Assembly: GCA_037951105.1 (NCBI GenBank) | Contig: JBAMJV010003261.1 | Span: 1 to 64,000 of the forward strand | DNA length: 64,000 nucleotides | DNA from: Echinarachnius parma | Taxonomy: Eukaryota; Echinodermata; Echinoidea; Clypeasteroida; Echinarachniidae | Direction of reading: 5' to 3' | In this document: positions 48,058 through 59,599 of the stretch, piece by piece | Layout of the letters: the number at the start of each line of letters is the position of its first letter | Position numbering within the stretch: position 1 is the first letter of the stretch | Position numbers and translations under genes: made by a program | The notes under the pieces: model-generated | The model's input: the letters and a program-made list of their open reading frames with translations, nothing else | The model's database searches: none | What the model was told of the DNA's origin: nothing

Positions 48058-48699
48058 TCACGTTAGCTTCTCTATTCATAAGGTGCCACCTGAGTGAATC
48101 TTATTTTTTATTTCGCAATTGCGAATATTACATTTATTATGTAATATTTTACGACATTGTACTTACTTTATATAGACGATGATGAATAATGAGATTGCAG
48201 AATATCCACGAAAGTTATATTGTATGTTAGAACTTTTTTGAAAGTTAGATAAAAAGTTGTAAAGAAAATCATTTTGAAAATAATTTCTGCGGATTCTCTT
48301 GGGTCACATAGTCGTGAAGAAGAAATCGCTTCTTCTTTTTTAAACGTATTTAGTTCTACGAAGTTTTATTTATTCTTGGCATAACAGCAATCTCTTTTTA
48401 AAACGGAACCTGGCTTGTATAATGATAGTACACAATCATCTCCAGTCATTGAAAAACTCACACAAGAGATTAATACAAAAAAGAAGACGTCGTTAATTAA
48501 TCATGTATGTTCTTGTCTTGTATCTTTCCGTTTCCGTAAGTTTTAATCTTAAATTACAAGTATAGCTTGGTTTAATTATCGCCTTCCTCGTTCTTCTCCC
48601 TATCCATCCCCTAACTGTCACATTTGTGTCTTTCTCCGAAGTATACAATCATTTTGGTCCTATATCCCGCGCGTGTTAATCACTGTCTGTCTGTTGTGA

Positions 48700-49065
48700 C
48701 ACAGTGGCGTAGCTACGGAGGGAGGGGGCGGGGGAGGGGGCGGGGCTGTGCCCCTAATAATTTGGCAATACAAAGGGGAAGGGGCGTGTGCCATCCGCAA
48801 ACAAACAAAGTACAATAATATAAAATACCAACAAAATATGAAAACATTTCCAATGCACAGAGTGTGCCCATAAAGTAGCGCTGACTAGACGTGCCCACCC
48901 CCACCCATATTAACCCTAATAAGGCCGGGGGCATTATGCCCCCCCCCCCCCCATCCGCGATTTGTAAGATGGACTGGTGGGGGGCGCGTAAATATTGGGT
49001 GCACACCTTAAAGTATACTTTGTCCTATATTTTATCCCACATATTTTCCACACCGTCTTGTTTTT

Positions 49066-49108
<43 letters not shown>

Positions 49109-49161
49109 CGTGCTAAATTATTGGGTGGCACGTGCCCCCTTGCCCCGTAACACTGCCTGTG
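48700..49161. mobile_element. hAT-like element with exact 8-bp target duplication
   Basis: TGTTGTGA is repeated at 48692-48699 and 49162-49169. The ends CACAGTGGCGTAG and CACAGGCAGTGTTACGG (complement) are imperfect inverted repeats. 462 bp, holding G runs, C runs and a (GTT)n tract at 49073-49108. Confidence 0.75.
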
Positions 49162-49210
49162 TGTTGTGATTCTGAGTGCGAGGACGCGTTCAGTATAAAA
49201 TCCATGACTT

Positions 49211-49269
49211 TAAGGCCCGGATTCTCATCAACGTGTTAAATTTAACCCATTGATGAGAATTCGGGCCTA
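49211..49269. repeat. 59-bp hairpin
   Basis: TAAGGCCCGGATTCTCATCA and its near-exact complement meet around TTAAATTTAA. A mini-palindrome left of the interrupted family C element. Confidence 0.65.
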
Positions 49270-49292
49270 ATGGTTTATATATATTAAAGGGC

Positions 49293-50982
49293 TTAAAGGG
49301 ATAGTTGAGTTCTGGTAGAGAGAGTACAGTTTTAGTAAAACTGAATTTTAGTAACCAAAACCTGCACCATTACATTACAAACTAATAGATATCACTCCAC
49401 CATGCTCAAAAGGAATTAAAAATTACAAACGACTAAGTAAAAAGCCTTTCTTTTTTTCAATGATATTTATTTTCTCCATTGCTTTTCACAAACAATAACA
49501 AAATAACAATAACAAACAATAACAAAATCAGTACATACAAATTATATAGAATATGATTTTAAATTCACATCTAAATAATACAAATGAACTTTTATTATTT
49601 ACATCAAATAAAGCATGAAACATGCATGCATGAAGAAAGCATGAACATAAAAAGGGGAAAATAGGAGAGAAAAACCATTCTCCACCCCCCCCCCCCACAA
49701 AAAAACACCCATACAAGCACTTACATACACACATACACACGCGTGCACAGACACCCACACACACATACACACGCGTGCACAGACACCCACACACACATCC
49801 ACTGAAAACATGCCTACATCTTGTGAGAATCTCGACCATTATATCAGCCATGTTCATTTCATTGCTTCTATTCGCCTTCCCTATTTTATTCTGCACGAAG
49901 CAATTCTAAATTGTCCCACTTTCTAAAATGATATGTTAGTGTACCTGGGTCCCCAGCTAATTTATTCTCCTCCTTTCTATTTTGTAATAATCTTTTCTTA
50001 ATCTCCAAAGGAGTTGGTGGTTTATTTTTATTTTTACTATCTATAAATATCATATATTTTATCAAAATTATTATATGATTTAATAACTGTTCATTCCCTA
50101 TGTTTAACTCAACTATCCCTACGTGGATACCTTTCCAATTTATATTTGTAATCTAATTGGTTTTACTTTCTCACAAAGACAAAATAAATGCTCATAAGTT
50201 TCTTCATATTTACCACAAAGAGAACATAAATTACTATTAACCATTTTAAATGTATATAAATGTAATTTAGTATATATAATATTATAAAGCATTTTAAATT
50301 GAAATTCTCTAAGCTTACTATTCAATGTGCATTTTCTAAGTCTTAAAAATAATAATTGTATATCTTTTCCATGAATATTATAAGTCTGTTCTAAATTTCG
50401 TTCTGCATATGAATTTTCTACTCTCTTATTTAATAAAAAAGCGTATATAATTTTTGAGGTTATTTTGATCTTAAATCCATATCTAATTCCCTATCTATAT
50501 TTGAGTGAGTATTTTTATTTTAAAATTGTTTCCATGAAGGGGGGATGCCAAGAAAAATACGTTGTATTTTAATAATTTCTAAACTATTTAAACCTTTTCT
50601 AAACTATTTAAAACTAAAAAAAGTTTGTTTAAACCATTTTAAATAAAATATTGATTAAATTTATTGAAATAGTGATTAGATAGAGAGATAATCAACAACT
50701 ATCTAAAAACCTCTTTTGAAATTTTTTGAAAAGAGGAAACATTTTAAAACGAATTTTAACGGCTGGTTCAAAATTATCGAATACGTGTGGTGCCCCACAT
50801 TTATTACAAATGGCTATGTTTATGGATATTTCAGCCGTTTCTGAACCGATTTTGATCAAATAAAGTTTATTCTGCCATTAAAATTGTATGCTCTTTCTAA
50901 CTTGACCCTCAGTTTTTCATTAGCTCACCAAAAAAATATTTTGTGTAGCGCCCTCTCTACCAAAACTCAACTATCCCTTTAA
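49293..50982. mobile_element. Family C element split by a LINE fragment
   Basis: The left part TTAAAGGGATAGTTGAG runs to about 49447. The right part resumes at about 50661 (TTGAAATAGTGATTAGATAG) and ends AACTATCCCTTTAA. Both parts align with intact family C copies, and the LINE fragment lies between them. Confidence 0.78.
49448..50645 (-). mobile_element. 5'-truncated LINE fragment (non-LTR retrotransposon)
   Basis: The minus-strand reading ends with the typical C-terminal part of a LINE ORF2. FLGIPPSWKQF, then a stop (about 50515-50560), is followed from about 50410 by LREFQFKMLYNIIYTK and a zinc-knuckle-like segment CSLCGKYEETYEHLFCLC ending at the stop near 50140. This resembles the zf-RVT region after the reverse transcriptase in L1/Tx1-type elements. 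The 3' UTR runs to an A-rich tail at about 49448. The copy is broken by at least one stop and lacks the RT core. A (CA/GTG)n tract lies at 49720-49800. Confidence 0.78.
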
Positions 50983-50984
50983 TA

Positions 50985-51530
50985 TATCAATAAGGGATTT
51001 GCGAGCTAAGATCTGAAAATACTGAGTTGGTTCATTAATCGGGAAATCATGATAATTCATTGTTATGACTCGCGTTATTTTGATTGATTGCTGCCAGCGC
51101 GTAATTCAATGCATACAGGGTTGATCAAGAGCCGAATTTGTTCATAGAACAAAATTGCGAATATATTTGTTAATTTCCTATTACTTTTAAATACATGTAG
51201 TTTTGTAATTTATTTTGATATATAAATGCCGCATGCAACACTATCCTCTCTGGGACATTTCCCCCCCCCCCTCGAAACCTTTCCTTTACTCATTGGTAAA
51301 CGGCTATATAATATGCTTCCGCACCCCTACTTTTCAAGTGGTCGTGTTATGTGCATCTTCCCTAACTATGACCGTTTGAGAACATTTACGATTTGAGGAG
51401 TCAATCTTGACTACAGCACGTAACAATACTGAAATTGATCCAAAATAATACAGTTGAATCAGCCAAATTAAAGACCGTGCAAGGAGGAAAATTGTCCAGT
51501 AATTTTGGTCAATAACCCATCAGTATACAC
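50985..51530. other. Stretch without recognised gene
   Basis: A C run at 51259-51270 is the only notable feature. Confidence 0.4.
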
Positions 51531-52544
51531 AGATGGTCATGAATTATGACGTCTTTCAAGAATCCAGAAAAAGTATTAGGATTCTAAAAGACAATTTGGG
51601 AATTAAGAAATTATTTGATCGCCTGACAGATGCAATGCGGCTGGAGTGAGTCCAAGATATTTCCATGCGGTTTAGCGAACGAGAGCAGAAACAAATTAAA
51701 TGGACCAGTTTTCTTTGAGTAAATAACGATGCATCTATCATTACATTTGGTCATAATTTGTGACATTTTTTCTAAAAACCGTTTTAGGGTTCAAGGAAGC
51801 GAAATGTGAATAAAGAAATCACCAGATCGTCTTACAAGCATATACAAAGAGGCTGGAGTGAGTCCAATATATTTCGAGGAGGCGGTTTAGCGACCGAGAG
51901 GTGAGGCGAAGGGACCAATATTCTTTGGATAAATAACGACGCATCCATCATTAGTCATTACATTTGGTCATGATGTGTGACATTTTTCTAAAACCGTTTT
52001 AGGGTTCAAGAAAACGAAATATGAATGAAAAAATCATTTAATCGTCTGACAAGTTATACAAAGAGGCTGGAGTGAGTCCAATATATTTCTAGGAGGCGGT
52101 TTAGCGACCGAGCGGTGAGGCGAAGGGACCAATATTCTTTGGTAAAATAGCGATGCATCCATCATTACATTTGGTCATGATTTGTGACATTTTTTCTAAA
52201 ACCGTTTACGGGTTTAAGGGAGCGAAATGTGAATGAAGAAATCACTTGATCGTCTGACAAGTGTGACAAAGAGGCTGGAGTGAGTCCAAGATATTTTAAG
52301 GAGGCGGTTTAGCGATCGAGCGCAGAGGCAAATGCACAAGACTTGTTTTCTTTGGGTAAATAACGACGCATCCATCATTACATTTGGTCATGATTTGTGA
52401 CATTTTTCTAAAACCGTTTTTAGGGTTCAAGAAAACGAAATATGAATTGAAGAAATCACTTTATCGTCTGACTATAGAGGCGAAGAGGATGGACAGGATC
52501 AAAGACATTTTTTGCTGGCGGTTTAGCGAGAGGCAAACGGACCA

Positions 52545-53045
52545 CACTGTTAAAACGCTGTGTAAAAAAAACGCTGTGTAAAAATGGTTGTTGAATCTTT
52601 TTATACAACTTTAGGGGTAGCATGATAAGTTGTACAAAGAAGGGTTGTGTGAAGCGGCCATTGTTCAAGCGTTGATGAAACGTGTTAAATCACGTGATAG
52701 TTTCGACCGCGAAATGATCGCGACAAAACCCCTTTTGTCCCATCGCAAACCAAGCGAACCGTGTTTAGCGCAGTGGTAGCGTGTTAGTCTTATAACCCAA
52801 AGACCCCCGGTTCGATTCCTACCCTTGTCGCTTTTACATCTTGTTTTGAATTTGCTATTTCAACAATTGAAATTTATTCTAAACAACAGTAATTTTTGTA
52901 GAACAAATTAAAACAACAGTTGTGTAAACTTTAAACAACTGGGGTTGTCGAATGTTTTCAACAACAGTTGGTTCATATGTTAAGCAGCGATTGTTGAAAA
53001 TGTTCATCAAGTTGTTGGATTTGTTTACACAGCGTTTTAACAGTG
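52545..53045. mobile_element. 501-bp DNA transposon in the satellite
   Basis: Perfect 22-bp inverted ends beginning CACTGTTAAAACGCTGTGT. An unoccupied satellite unit at about 53235 reads GGACCATTATTGG, so the insertion lies within ACCATTATT. It contains a tRNA-like segment and AACAAC/GTTGTT motifs in both orientations. No transposase. Confidence 0.8.
52756..52831 (+). ncRNA. tRNA-like segment (pseudo-tRNA or SINE head)
   Basis: A-box-like TTAGCGCAGTGGTAGCGTG and B-box CCCCGGTTCGATTCC are spaced as in a tRNA, with CTTATAA where the anticodon loop would be (TAT). The acceptor and T stems do not pair well, so it is not a functional tRNA. Confidence 0.55.
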
Positions 53046-54376
53046 CATTATTTGGTAAAATGTATAGAGATGCATCCATCATTTCATTAGGTTATGTTTT
53101 GTGACATCTTTCTCAAACCGTTTTTAGGTTCAGAGAAGCGAAATGTGAATGAAGAAATCACTTAATCGTCTGACTATATATGCAAGGAGGTGGACAGGAT
53201 CCAATACATTTTGCCGGCGGTTTAGCGAGAGGCAAACGGACCATTATTGGGTAAAATAGAGATGCATCCATCATTACATTAGGTCATGTTTTGTGACATC
53301 TTTCTCAAACCGCTTAAGGGTTCAGGGAAGCGAAATGTGAATGAAGAAATCACTCGATCGTCTGACTAGCTATGAAGAGGCTGGAGTGAGTCCGAAATAT
53401 TTCAAGGAGGCGGTTTAGCGTGAGCGGTGAGGCGAAGGGACCAATATTCTTTGGTAAAATAGTGATGCATCCATCATTACATTTGGTCATGATTTGTGGC
53501 ATATTTCTAAAAACCGGTTAAGGATTCAAGGAGACGAAATATGATTGAACAATCACTTGATATTCTTACAAGCTATACAAAGAGTAGGCGGAGGGCCACA
53601 TTCGAAAAAGTGGCTTCCTTAAGGAGTTAGGTTGCCAGATCTCCACAATAAGTTTAAACCAAATTTATTTGCAAGTATTTTTAATGAGACAAAATAATTC
53701 AGAGGTCTACCTAAAAAAATTTGTTGCGAACACCTCCAAATCAAAGATGGCGTCCAAAAAAGTAACCGTTTTGACTTGCTATAGATAATTGGCGAAATTT
53801 ACCAAACGACACCGAAAATCAGCATGATTTTGCAATCATATTAAAGACAATACAATTTCCTATAATGTGATACCAAACACCATGGAATGCAGGATATGTA
53901 ACACGGTCATTTTTAGCCCCAAACTCAAATTTTAGGAATTTTTTCCCAACAATAGGAAATTATTGATTTACATAATTCGGCATAAATCAATAAGTGTATT
54001 AGGAGTTGAATTAATACTTTTCAGAAAACTGCCCAGTTATATCAGCAATACTCTGTGAAAATTTCAAGTGTGTACCTCATCTAAACAAAAGGTTATACTA
54101 ACTGGAAATCAGCATTTGATATCGACAAATACAGCAATTTTGTACGATTTCGAACACCCCAACAAATGTAATTCTTGATTTAGGACTTTATTCAAGAAAT
54201 GCTTCAAAATTATGACAACGCTTCAAAATTATGACAATGCTTAAAAAACATGAGCACCCAGTCAGTGATTCGAATTCGCAAGAGGCATGGCAGGCGCGTC
54301 AGTATGCAGCTGACTAGAATGCTCCAGGGGGAGTGGAATTAAGTTCATTTTTAGCGCTTGTAAATGATAAATGCAG

Positions 54377-55028
54377 TTAAAGGGACAGTTCCTCTTTTAC
54401 AAAATGTCTGAACAGTTTCCAGTTGACGAATGGAGATGAATGTAACACACACACACACACACACAAAATCAGATCGAACAGCCCTGTAATTTGGATTCTA
54501 CGAATGCAAATGAATGCGTCCCTCCATCAAACTATATATCGGTCAATAAAGGAGTTTAACTGATTTAGCATTATATTACAACAATACTGTACTTATTCTC
54601 GTATAGGTATTGTGAAGTCAACATTTGTAAAGATATGTCACGGAAAAAGATCTAAAAAATGAAGAATATGTAATTACATGTAGGCTAGTCAGTTTAAGCG
54701 AGGTTTGGTTATTTTGTTTAGTATCCGCTTATGCCATTGTTATTTATGCGCGGTTCACGTAGCTAGCGCGGGTCACGTAGGGGTCACGCATAGCGATGTA
54801 GTACTCCGTGGAATCCGTGTGCGAACTTTCTCACCGGGTGAATACACATATAATGCACAATTAAATGTTGGACGACGGTTTATTAGTTTTAGGTCTATAA
54901 CTCCACGAAAAAGAGATTTCAAGCCCTCATTTTTTCAGGCATGCTATTAAATGACATTTTCTTTCATATAAGACAATAACCTCGCAACTTTTGAAATTTG
55001 GCTTGCAAAAGAGGGTCTGTCCCTTTAA
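54377..55028. mobile_element. TTAA element inside the foldback loop
   Basis: TTAAAGGGACAGTTCCTCTT at the left and AAGAGGGTCTGTCCCTTTAA at the right. 652 bp with a short (CA)n at 54447-54467. Non-coding. Confidence 0.72.
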
Positions 55029-55611
55029 AGGGCAATGCAACTCAAGAATAGAGTTTATCCTACTTTATACATCGTAATATGCCTGTTTATTATGTAACAT
55101 TACTCCGACTCAGATTTTTGCTTTGGAAGAAATATGTGAAAACTCTATCGGGTATACCACTATTCACGCGAACACTGGAGGCCGCCATTATTAGGTTTGT
55201 GCGGACTACGGTCAATGATATGCACCAATGCATTTCAATAGCACCAATTCAAACCATTATCTGAATACTTGTAGATGCTTTAAAATCAGTGAAAAGCTTT
55301 TTGTTCGGCCCTAAGCACATACGTCAGTGTTTGCAAAGCATGTCGGGTAATTACAAGAACATGGCCGCGCCCATCATCTTTTGCCGCCGTAAGAATTAGT
55401 AAAATGTGGGTATGTTCACGTAAGGATTTCATGGGATCCAGGAGGCCAAAATTGCCAAGTTATGTATCAAATAAAATGTCTGTTCACCCTCTAAACGATA
55501 ATAATAACCGAAAGCCATATACAAAACAGACACGACATCTATACGCGGATTACAAGACGATGGTGGAATATTCATCATATTACAGGAAGTGTCGGCTATG
55601 GTGGCATTATA

Positions 55612-55832
55612 GGGACATTTTGGCCGACATTTTGGCCAAAATTTGCCCAAAATGTTTCAAATTTGGCCAAATTTTGGCCAAATTTATGCCAAATTTATGC
55701 CAAATATTTGCCAAATTTTCGCCAAATATGTATAATTTGGCCAAATTTTGGCCAAATTTGAAACATTTTGGCCAAATTTTGAAATTTATGCCAAATATGT
55801 ATAATTTGGCCAAATTTTGGCCAAAATTGAAG
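55612..55832. repeat. Self-complementary TTTGGCCAAA repeat
   Basis: Many copies of AATTTGGCCAAATTTTGGCC and ATTTATGCCAAAT variants over 220 bp. The core motif is its own complement, so the block can fold in many registers. Confidence 0.8.
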
Positions 55833-57546
55833 GAATTGAAGGTGTCCCGAGATTGACACAATTATTTAGTACACAAATCCTATAAACAAGCTTACACATT
55901 TTTGAGACACCCTGTACAGCATGAGAAATTGTGCAAAACTGCCCTTTTTTCAATATCAAATGCTGACTTCCATGTATAATAACTTTTTGTTCAGATAAGG
56001 TACACACTTGAAATTTTCACAGAATATTGCTGATATAACTTGGCAGTTTTCTGAATAGTATTAATTCAACTCCTAGTATAAGTATTGATTTATGCTAAAT
56101 TATGTAAATCAATAATTTCCTATTGTTGGGGAAAATGCCTAAAATTTGAGTTTGGGGCTAAAAATGACCGTGTTACATATCCTGAACCCCATGGTGTTTG
56201 ATATCAGATTATAGGAAATTGTATTGTCTTTAATATGATTGCTAACTCATGCTGATTCCAGGTGCCGTATGGTAAATTTCGCCAATTATCTATAGTCAGT
56301 CAAAACGGCTTCTTTTTTGGACGCCATCTTGAATTTGGAGGTGTTCGCAACAAATTTGTTGAGGTAGAACTCTGAATTATTTTGTCTCATTAAAAATACT
56401 TGCAAATAAAATCGGTTTAAACGGTTTAAAATCGGTTTAAATCGGTTTTAAAAGGGTCCCTTTTTTCGACTTTGGCCCTACGCCTAGAGGCTGGAGTGAG
56501 TCCAAGATATTTCAAGACGGTTTAGCGACCGCTGACCGAGCGGTGAGGCAAGTTTTCTTTTGATAAATAACGATGCATCCATCGTTACAGTTGTTCATGA
56601 TTTGTGACATCTTTTTCAAACCGTTTTAAGGTTCAAGGAAACAAAATAGGAATTGAAAAAGCCCTTTATCGTTTGGCTAGCTATACAAAGAGGCTGGAGT
56701 GAGTCCAAGATATTTCAAGGAGGCGGTTTAGCGTCCGAGCGGTGAGGCGAAGGGACCCGTTTTCTTTGGGTAAATAGCGATGCATCCATCATTACATTTG
56801 GTCATGTTTTGTGACATCTTGCTCAATGTTCTTTTTGGAAGCGAGATTTGAAAGAGGAAATCATCAGGTCGTCCGTCTATAGATACAAAGAGGCTGGATT
56901 GGATCCAAGACTTTTTTTTTTTCACGGACGGTTTAAATAGCGACCGAACGGAGATGAGTGTGGGAGGGGATATCCCCCTATCTCACGAACCTTTAGAAAT
57001 TTTTTGTCTGCTATAATAGAGCGTCATCTCACACCTCAGACTTAGATCTATTCATTTTTACACATCTGTCGCCCATCTATTGAATCCAAAGGCAAGATCG
57101 ACTAAATGCTGCAAATGATTACTAGAAATCAATGAACTTTAAAAATTGTCTTTTTTGGAAGGGAAATGAGTAATTTGTTGGTTTCATCATCAGGCAATGT
57201 AGGGTCTACGTACAGCTGCAGAACTCCAGTAAAATGTGTTTCGTATTCTGCGCGCGCCGAGCATGATTGGCAGTTTGTCAACATTTCGCAAGTTCGAAAT
57301 CGGCGATATCATTTACTAATACATAGATGCAAATGAGTTCTTCGAAAAAAATCCCTTTACCCGAGTCAAATCTTGTTGAGTTTTTCATTATAAAAGTGTT
57401 AACTTCCTGGGTTCGTATTTAGTATTAGTTCAATTATAAGTCTATTTTAAATGATACGGCCAAGTACGCAACACGAGATAATTTTAGTTGCCAACTATAT
57501 AGGGTTAACCTACAAGGTACTAGACAGATTGCACTCACGGAGTCAT

Positions 57547-57652
57547 ACCTCCGCCAACGCGCAGAACACACTATCAGACGAATAGAAGAAACAGACGAAT
57601 AGACGAACAGACGAACAAACGGTACCGAAAACATAACCTCCTTGGCGGAGGT
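57547..57652. repeat. CCTCCGCC...GGCGGAGG inverted element
   Basis: ACCTCCGCCAA at the left and TTGGCGGAGGT at the right bound 106 bp with an AGACGAACAGACGAACAAAC repeat and CGGTACCGAAAACATAACCT. A small non-coding repeat. Confidence 0.6.
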
Positions 57653-57723
57653 AAATATTATGCTTACCCATCAGATATCCATAGTAAGTGACAATTTTGT
57701 GTCGCTTACATAATTATAGAATC

Positions 57724-59567
57724 CATGGGCGTAGGGGCACGTTCTTCTCGGGGGGGGGGGGGGGGGGGAGGGAGGCTGAAGTCTTTTGCCCGAATTTTCG
57801 AATTTTTACGTGACAAGCAACAAACAAACAAAAAAAAAGTCCTTGCCTCTTTGATGCCCGAAAATGACATGTTTTTGATGGTTTAGTCCAAAATAACTCG
57901 ATTTTGCCAGAATATAAGACAGTTTTGCCAGAAAATAACCTGACACAGCCCAAATGTAACATGATCTTGCCCGAATATGATATGAAATTGCCCGAATATG
58001 ACATTGTTTTGCCCGAATATGACATGGATTTGCCCGAATATGACATGATTTTGCCCGAATATGATATGATTTCCCCTTATAAATGGCCATGGTCGGGTGT
58101 TAATTATCCTGTAGCGCCATCATCAGTGGCAGCTCGGCTAGTATGCTCCCCGGGGAGTTGAGAAAGTACGTAATATCATTGTGTTGGTTTGAAATGTACC
58201 TGATGACCATGGGTAATAATACATTATTTAAGCGCAGTATACAAATGATGCGCAGGTATGAGTGGGTCGGTAGGAATTGTTTGCACAAGGTAACTATGGA
58301 ACTGTTAAACCCACGAGGCGAAGCCGAGTGGGTTTAGACTAGTTTCCATAGTTACCGCGTGCAAACAATTCCACCGACCCACGAAATAAACTTGCGCATC
58401 ATCTGTTTTATAGAATGGGCATTGTTACGCCCCCCAAAAAGTCAAAAAATAAAAAATTAGAAAAATTACCGGATGCATGAAATAATTTTACCGGACGCAT
58501 GAAATTTTTACCGGACGCATGAAATTTTTTACCGGACGCATGAAATTTTTACCGGACGCATGACATTTTTACCGGACGCATGATTTTTTTACCGGACGCA
58601 TGACTTTTCATGCATCCAGTACAATTAATTGTCTGCACAAATTTTGCTCTCAACCAATCAGATTGCAGGAAATAACCTGACACAGCCCAAATGTAACATG
58701 ATCTTGCCCGAATATGATATGAAATTGCCCGAATATGACATTGTTTTGCCCGAATATGACATGGATTTGCCCGAATATGACATGATTTTGCCCGAATATG
58801 ATATGATTTCCCCTTATAAATGGCCATGGTCGGGTGTTAATTATCCTGTAGCGCCATCATCAGTGGCAGCTCGGCTAGTATGCTCCCCGGGGAGTTGAGA
58901 AAGTACGTAATATCATTGTGTTGGTTTGAAATGTACCTGATGACCATGGGTAATAATACATTATTTAAGCGCAGTATACAAATGATGCGCAGGTATGAGT
59001 GGGTCGGTAGGAATTGTTTGCACAAGGTAACTATGGAACTGTTAAACCCACGAGGCGAAGCCGAGTGGGTTTAGACTAGTTTCCATAGTTACCGCGTGCA
59101 AACAATTCCACCGACCCACGAAATAAACTTGCGCATCATCTGTTTTATAGAATGGGCATTGTTACGCCCCCCAAAAAGTCAAAAAATTAAAAATTAGAAA
59201 AATTACCGGATGCATGAAATAATTTTACCGGACGCATGAAATTTTTACCGGACGCATGAAATTTTTTACCGGACGCATGAAATTTTTACCGGACGCATGA
59301 CATTTTTACCGGACGCATGATTTTTTTACCGGACGCATGACTTTTCATGCATCCAGTACAATTAATTGTCTGCACAAATTTTGCTCTCAACCAATCAGAT
59401 TGCAGGGATTTATCAACCCATTCTATAATAGAGTATATATTTATAGTAGCTGCGCTATATAAATGTTCAAATTATTATTATTATTTCAGGCTTGTTTTGC
59501 CCGAATATGGCCGTTTTCAAAACTCCAGGGTGCTGCAGCCCCCAGCCCCCCGCCTCCTACGCCTATG
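57724..59567. mobile_element. Composite element with terminal (A/G)GGCGTAGG repeats
   Basis: CATGGGCGTAGG at the left and CCTACGCCTATG at the right are inverted. Just inside are a G run (57750-57768) and TTTTGCCCGAAT motifs that recur at 59497. The 737-bp duplication is inside. ATAATTATA occurs outside both ends, but at unequal distance, so the target duplication is not proven. Confidence 0.5.
57934..59407. repeat. Two near-identical 737-bp tandem copies
   Basis: Copy 1 is 57934-58670 and copy 2 is 58671-59407. By eye they differ at about one base (near 58451). Each holds a 21-bp TTGCCCGAATATGACATG-type minisatellite, the 3' part of the SINE, an inverted pair around GGTCGGTAGGAATTGTTTGC, and a 20-bp ACCGGACGCATGAAATTTTT minisatellite. 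Confidence 0.92.
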
Positions 59568-59599
59568 ATAATTATAATCCAAATAAACCTAGGCTAGGT

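Larger units (their letters stand above)
53586..56485. mobile_element. 2.9-kb foldback inserted in the satellite
   Basis: Arms of about 530 bp (about 53640-54170 and 55900-56430) are inverted copies. Examples are AGACAATACAATTTCCTATA, GGATATGTAACACGGTCATT and AATAGGAAATTATTGATTTA. The ends are TAGGCGGAGGGCC and TAGGCGTAGGGCC (complement). The satellite resumes on each side with GAG repeated. The loop holds the TTAA element at 54377-55028 and the TTTGGCCAAA repeat at 55612-55832. No transposase frame recognised. Confidence 0.78.
51537..56960. repeat. About 205-220 bp satellite array, interrupted twice
   Basis: The unit contains TTACATTTGGTCATGATTTG, GACATTTTTCTAAAACCG, AGGCTGGAGTGAGTCCAA, GGAGGCGGTTTAGCGACCGA and GATGCATCCATCA. 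Copies begin near 51537, 51741, 51959, 52164, 52379, 53081, 53274, 53478, 56585 and 56789. Insertions at 52545-53045 and about 53586-56485 break it. Unit divergence is moderate. Confidence 0.85.

Noticed and set aside
52756-52831. Functional tRNA gene (anticodon TAT)
   Set aside because: A and B boxes are present but the acceptor and T stems do not pair; it sits inside a transposon.
57904-58898. Repeated LPEYDM-type peptides, resembling a heptad-repeat protein
   Set aside because: The minisatellite period is 21 bp, so frames stay open by chance on both strands. No start context, splice sites or conserved flank.
58143-59074. Two identical 64-residue frames
   Set aside because: They lie in the SINE 3' region within the 737-bp duplication; identity reflects the duplication, not selection.
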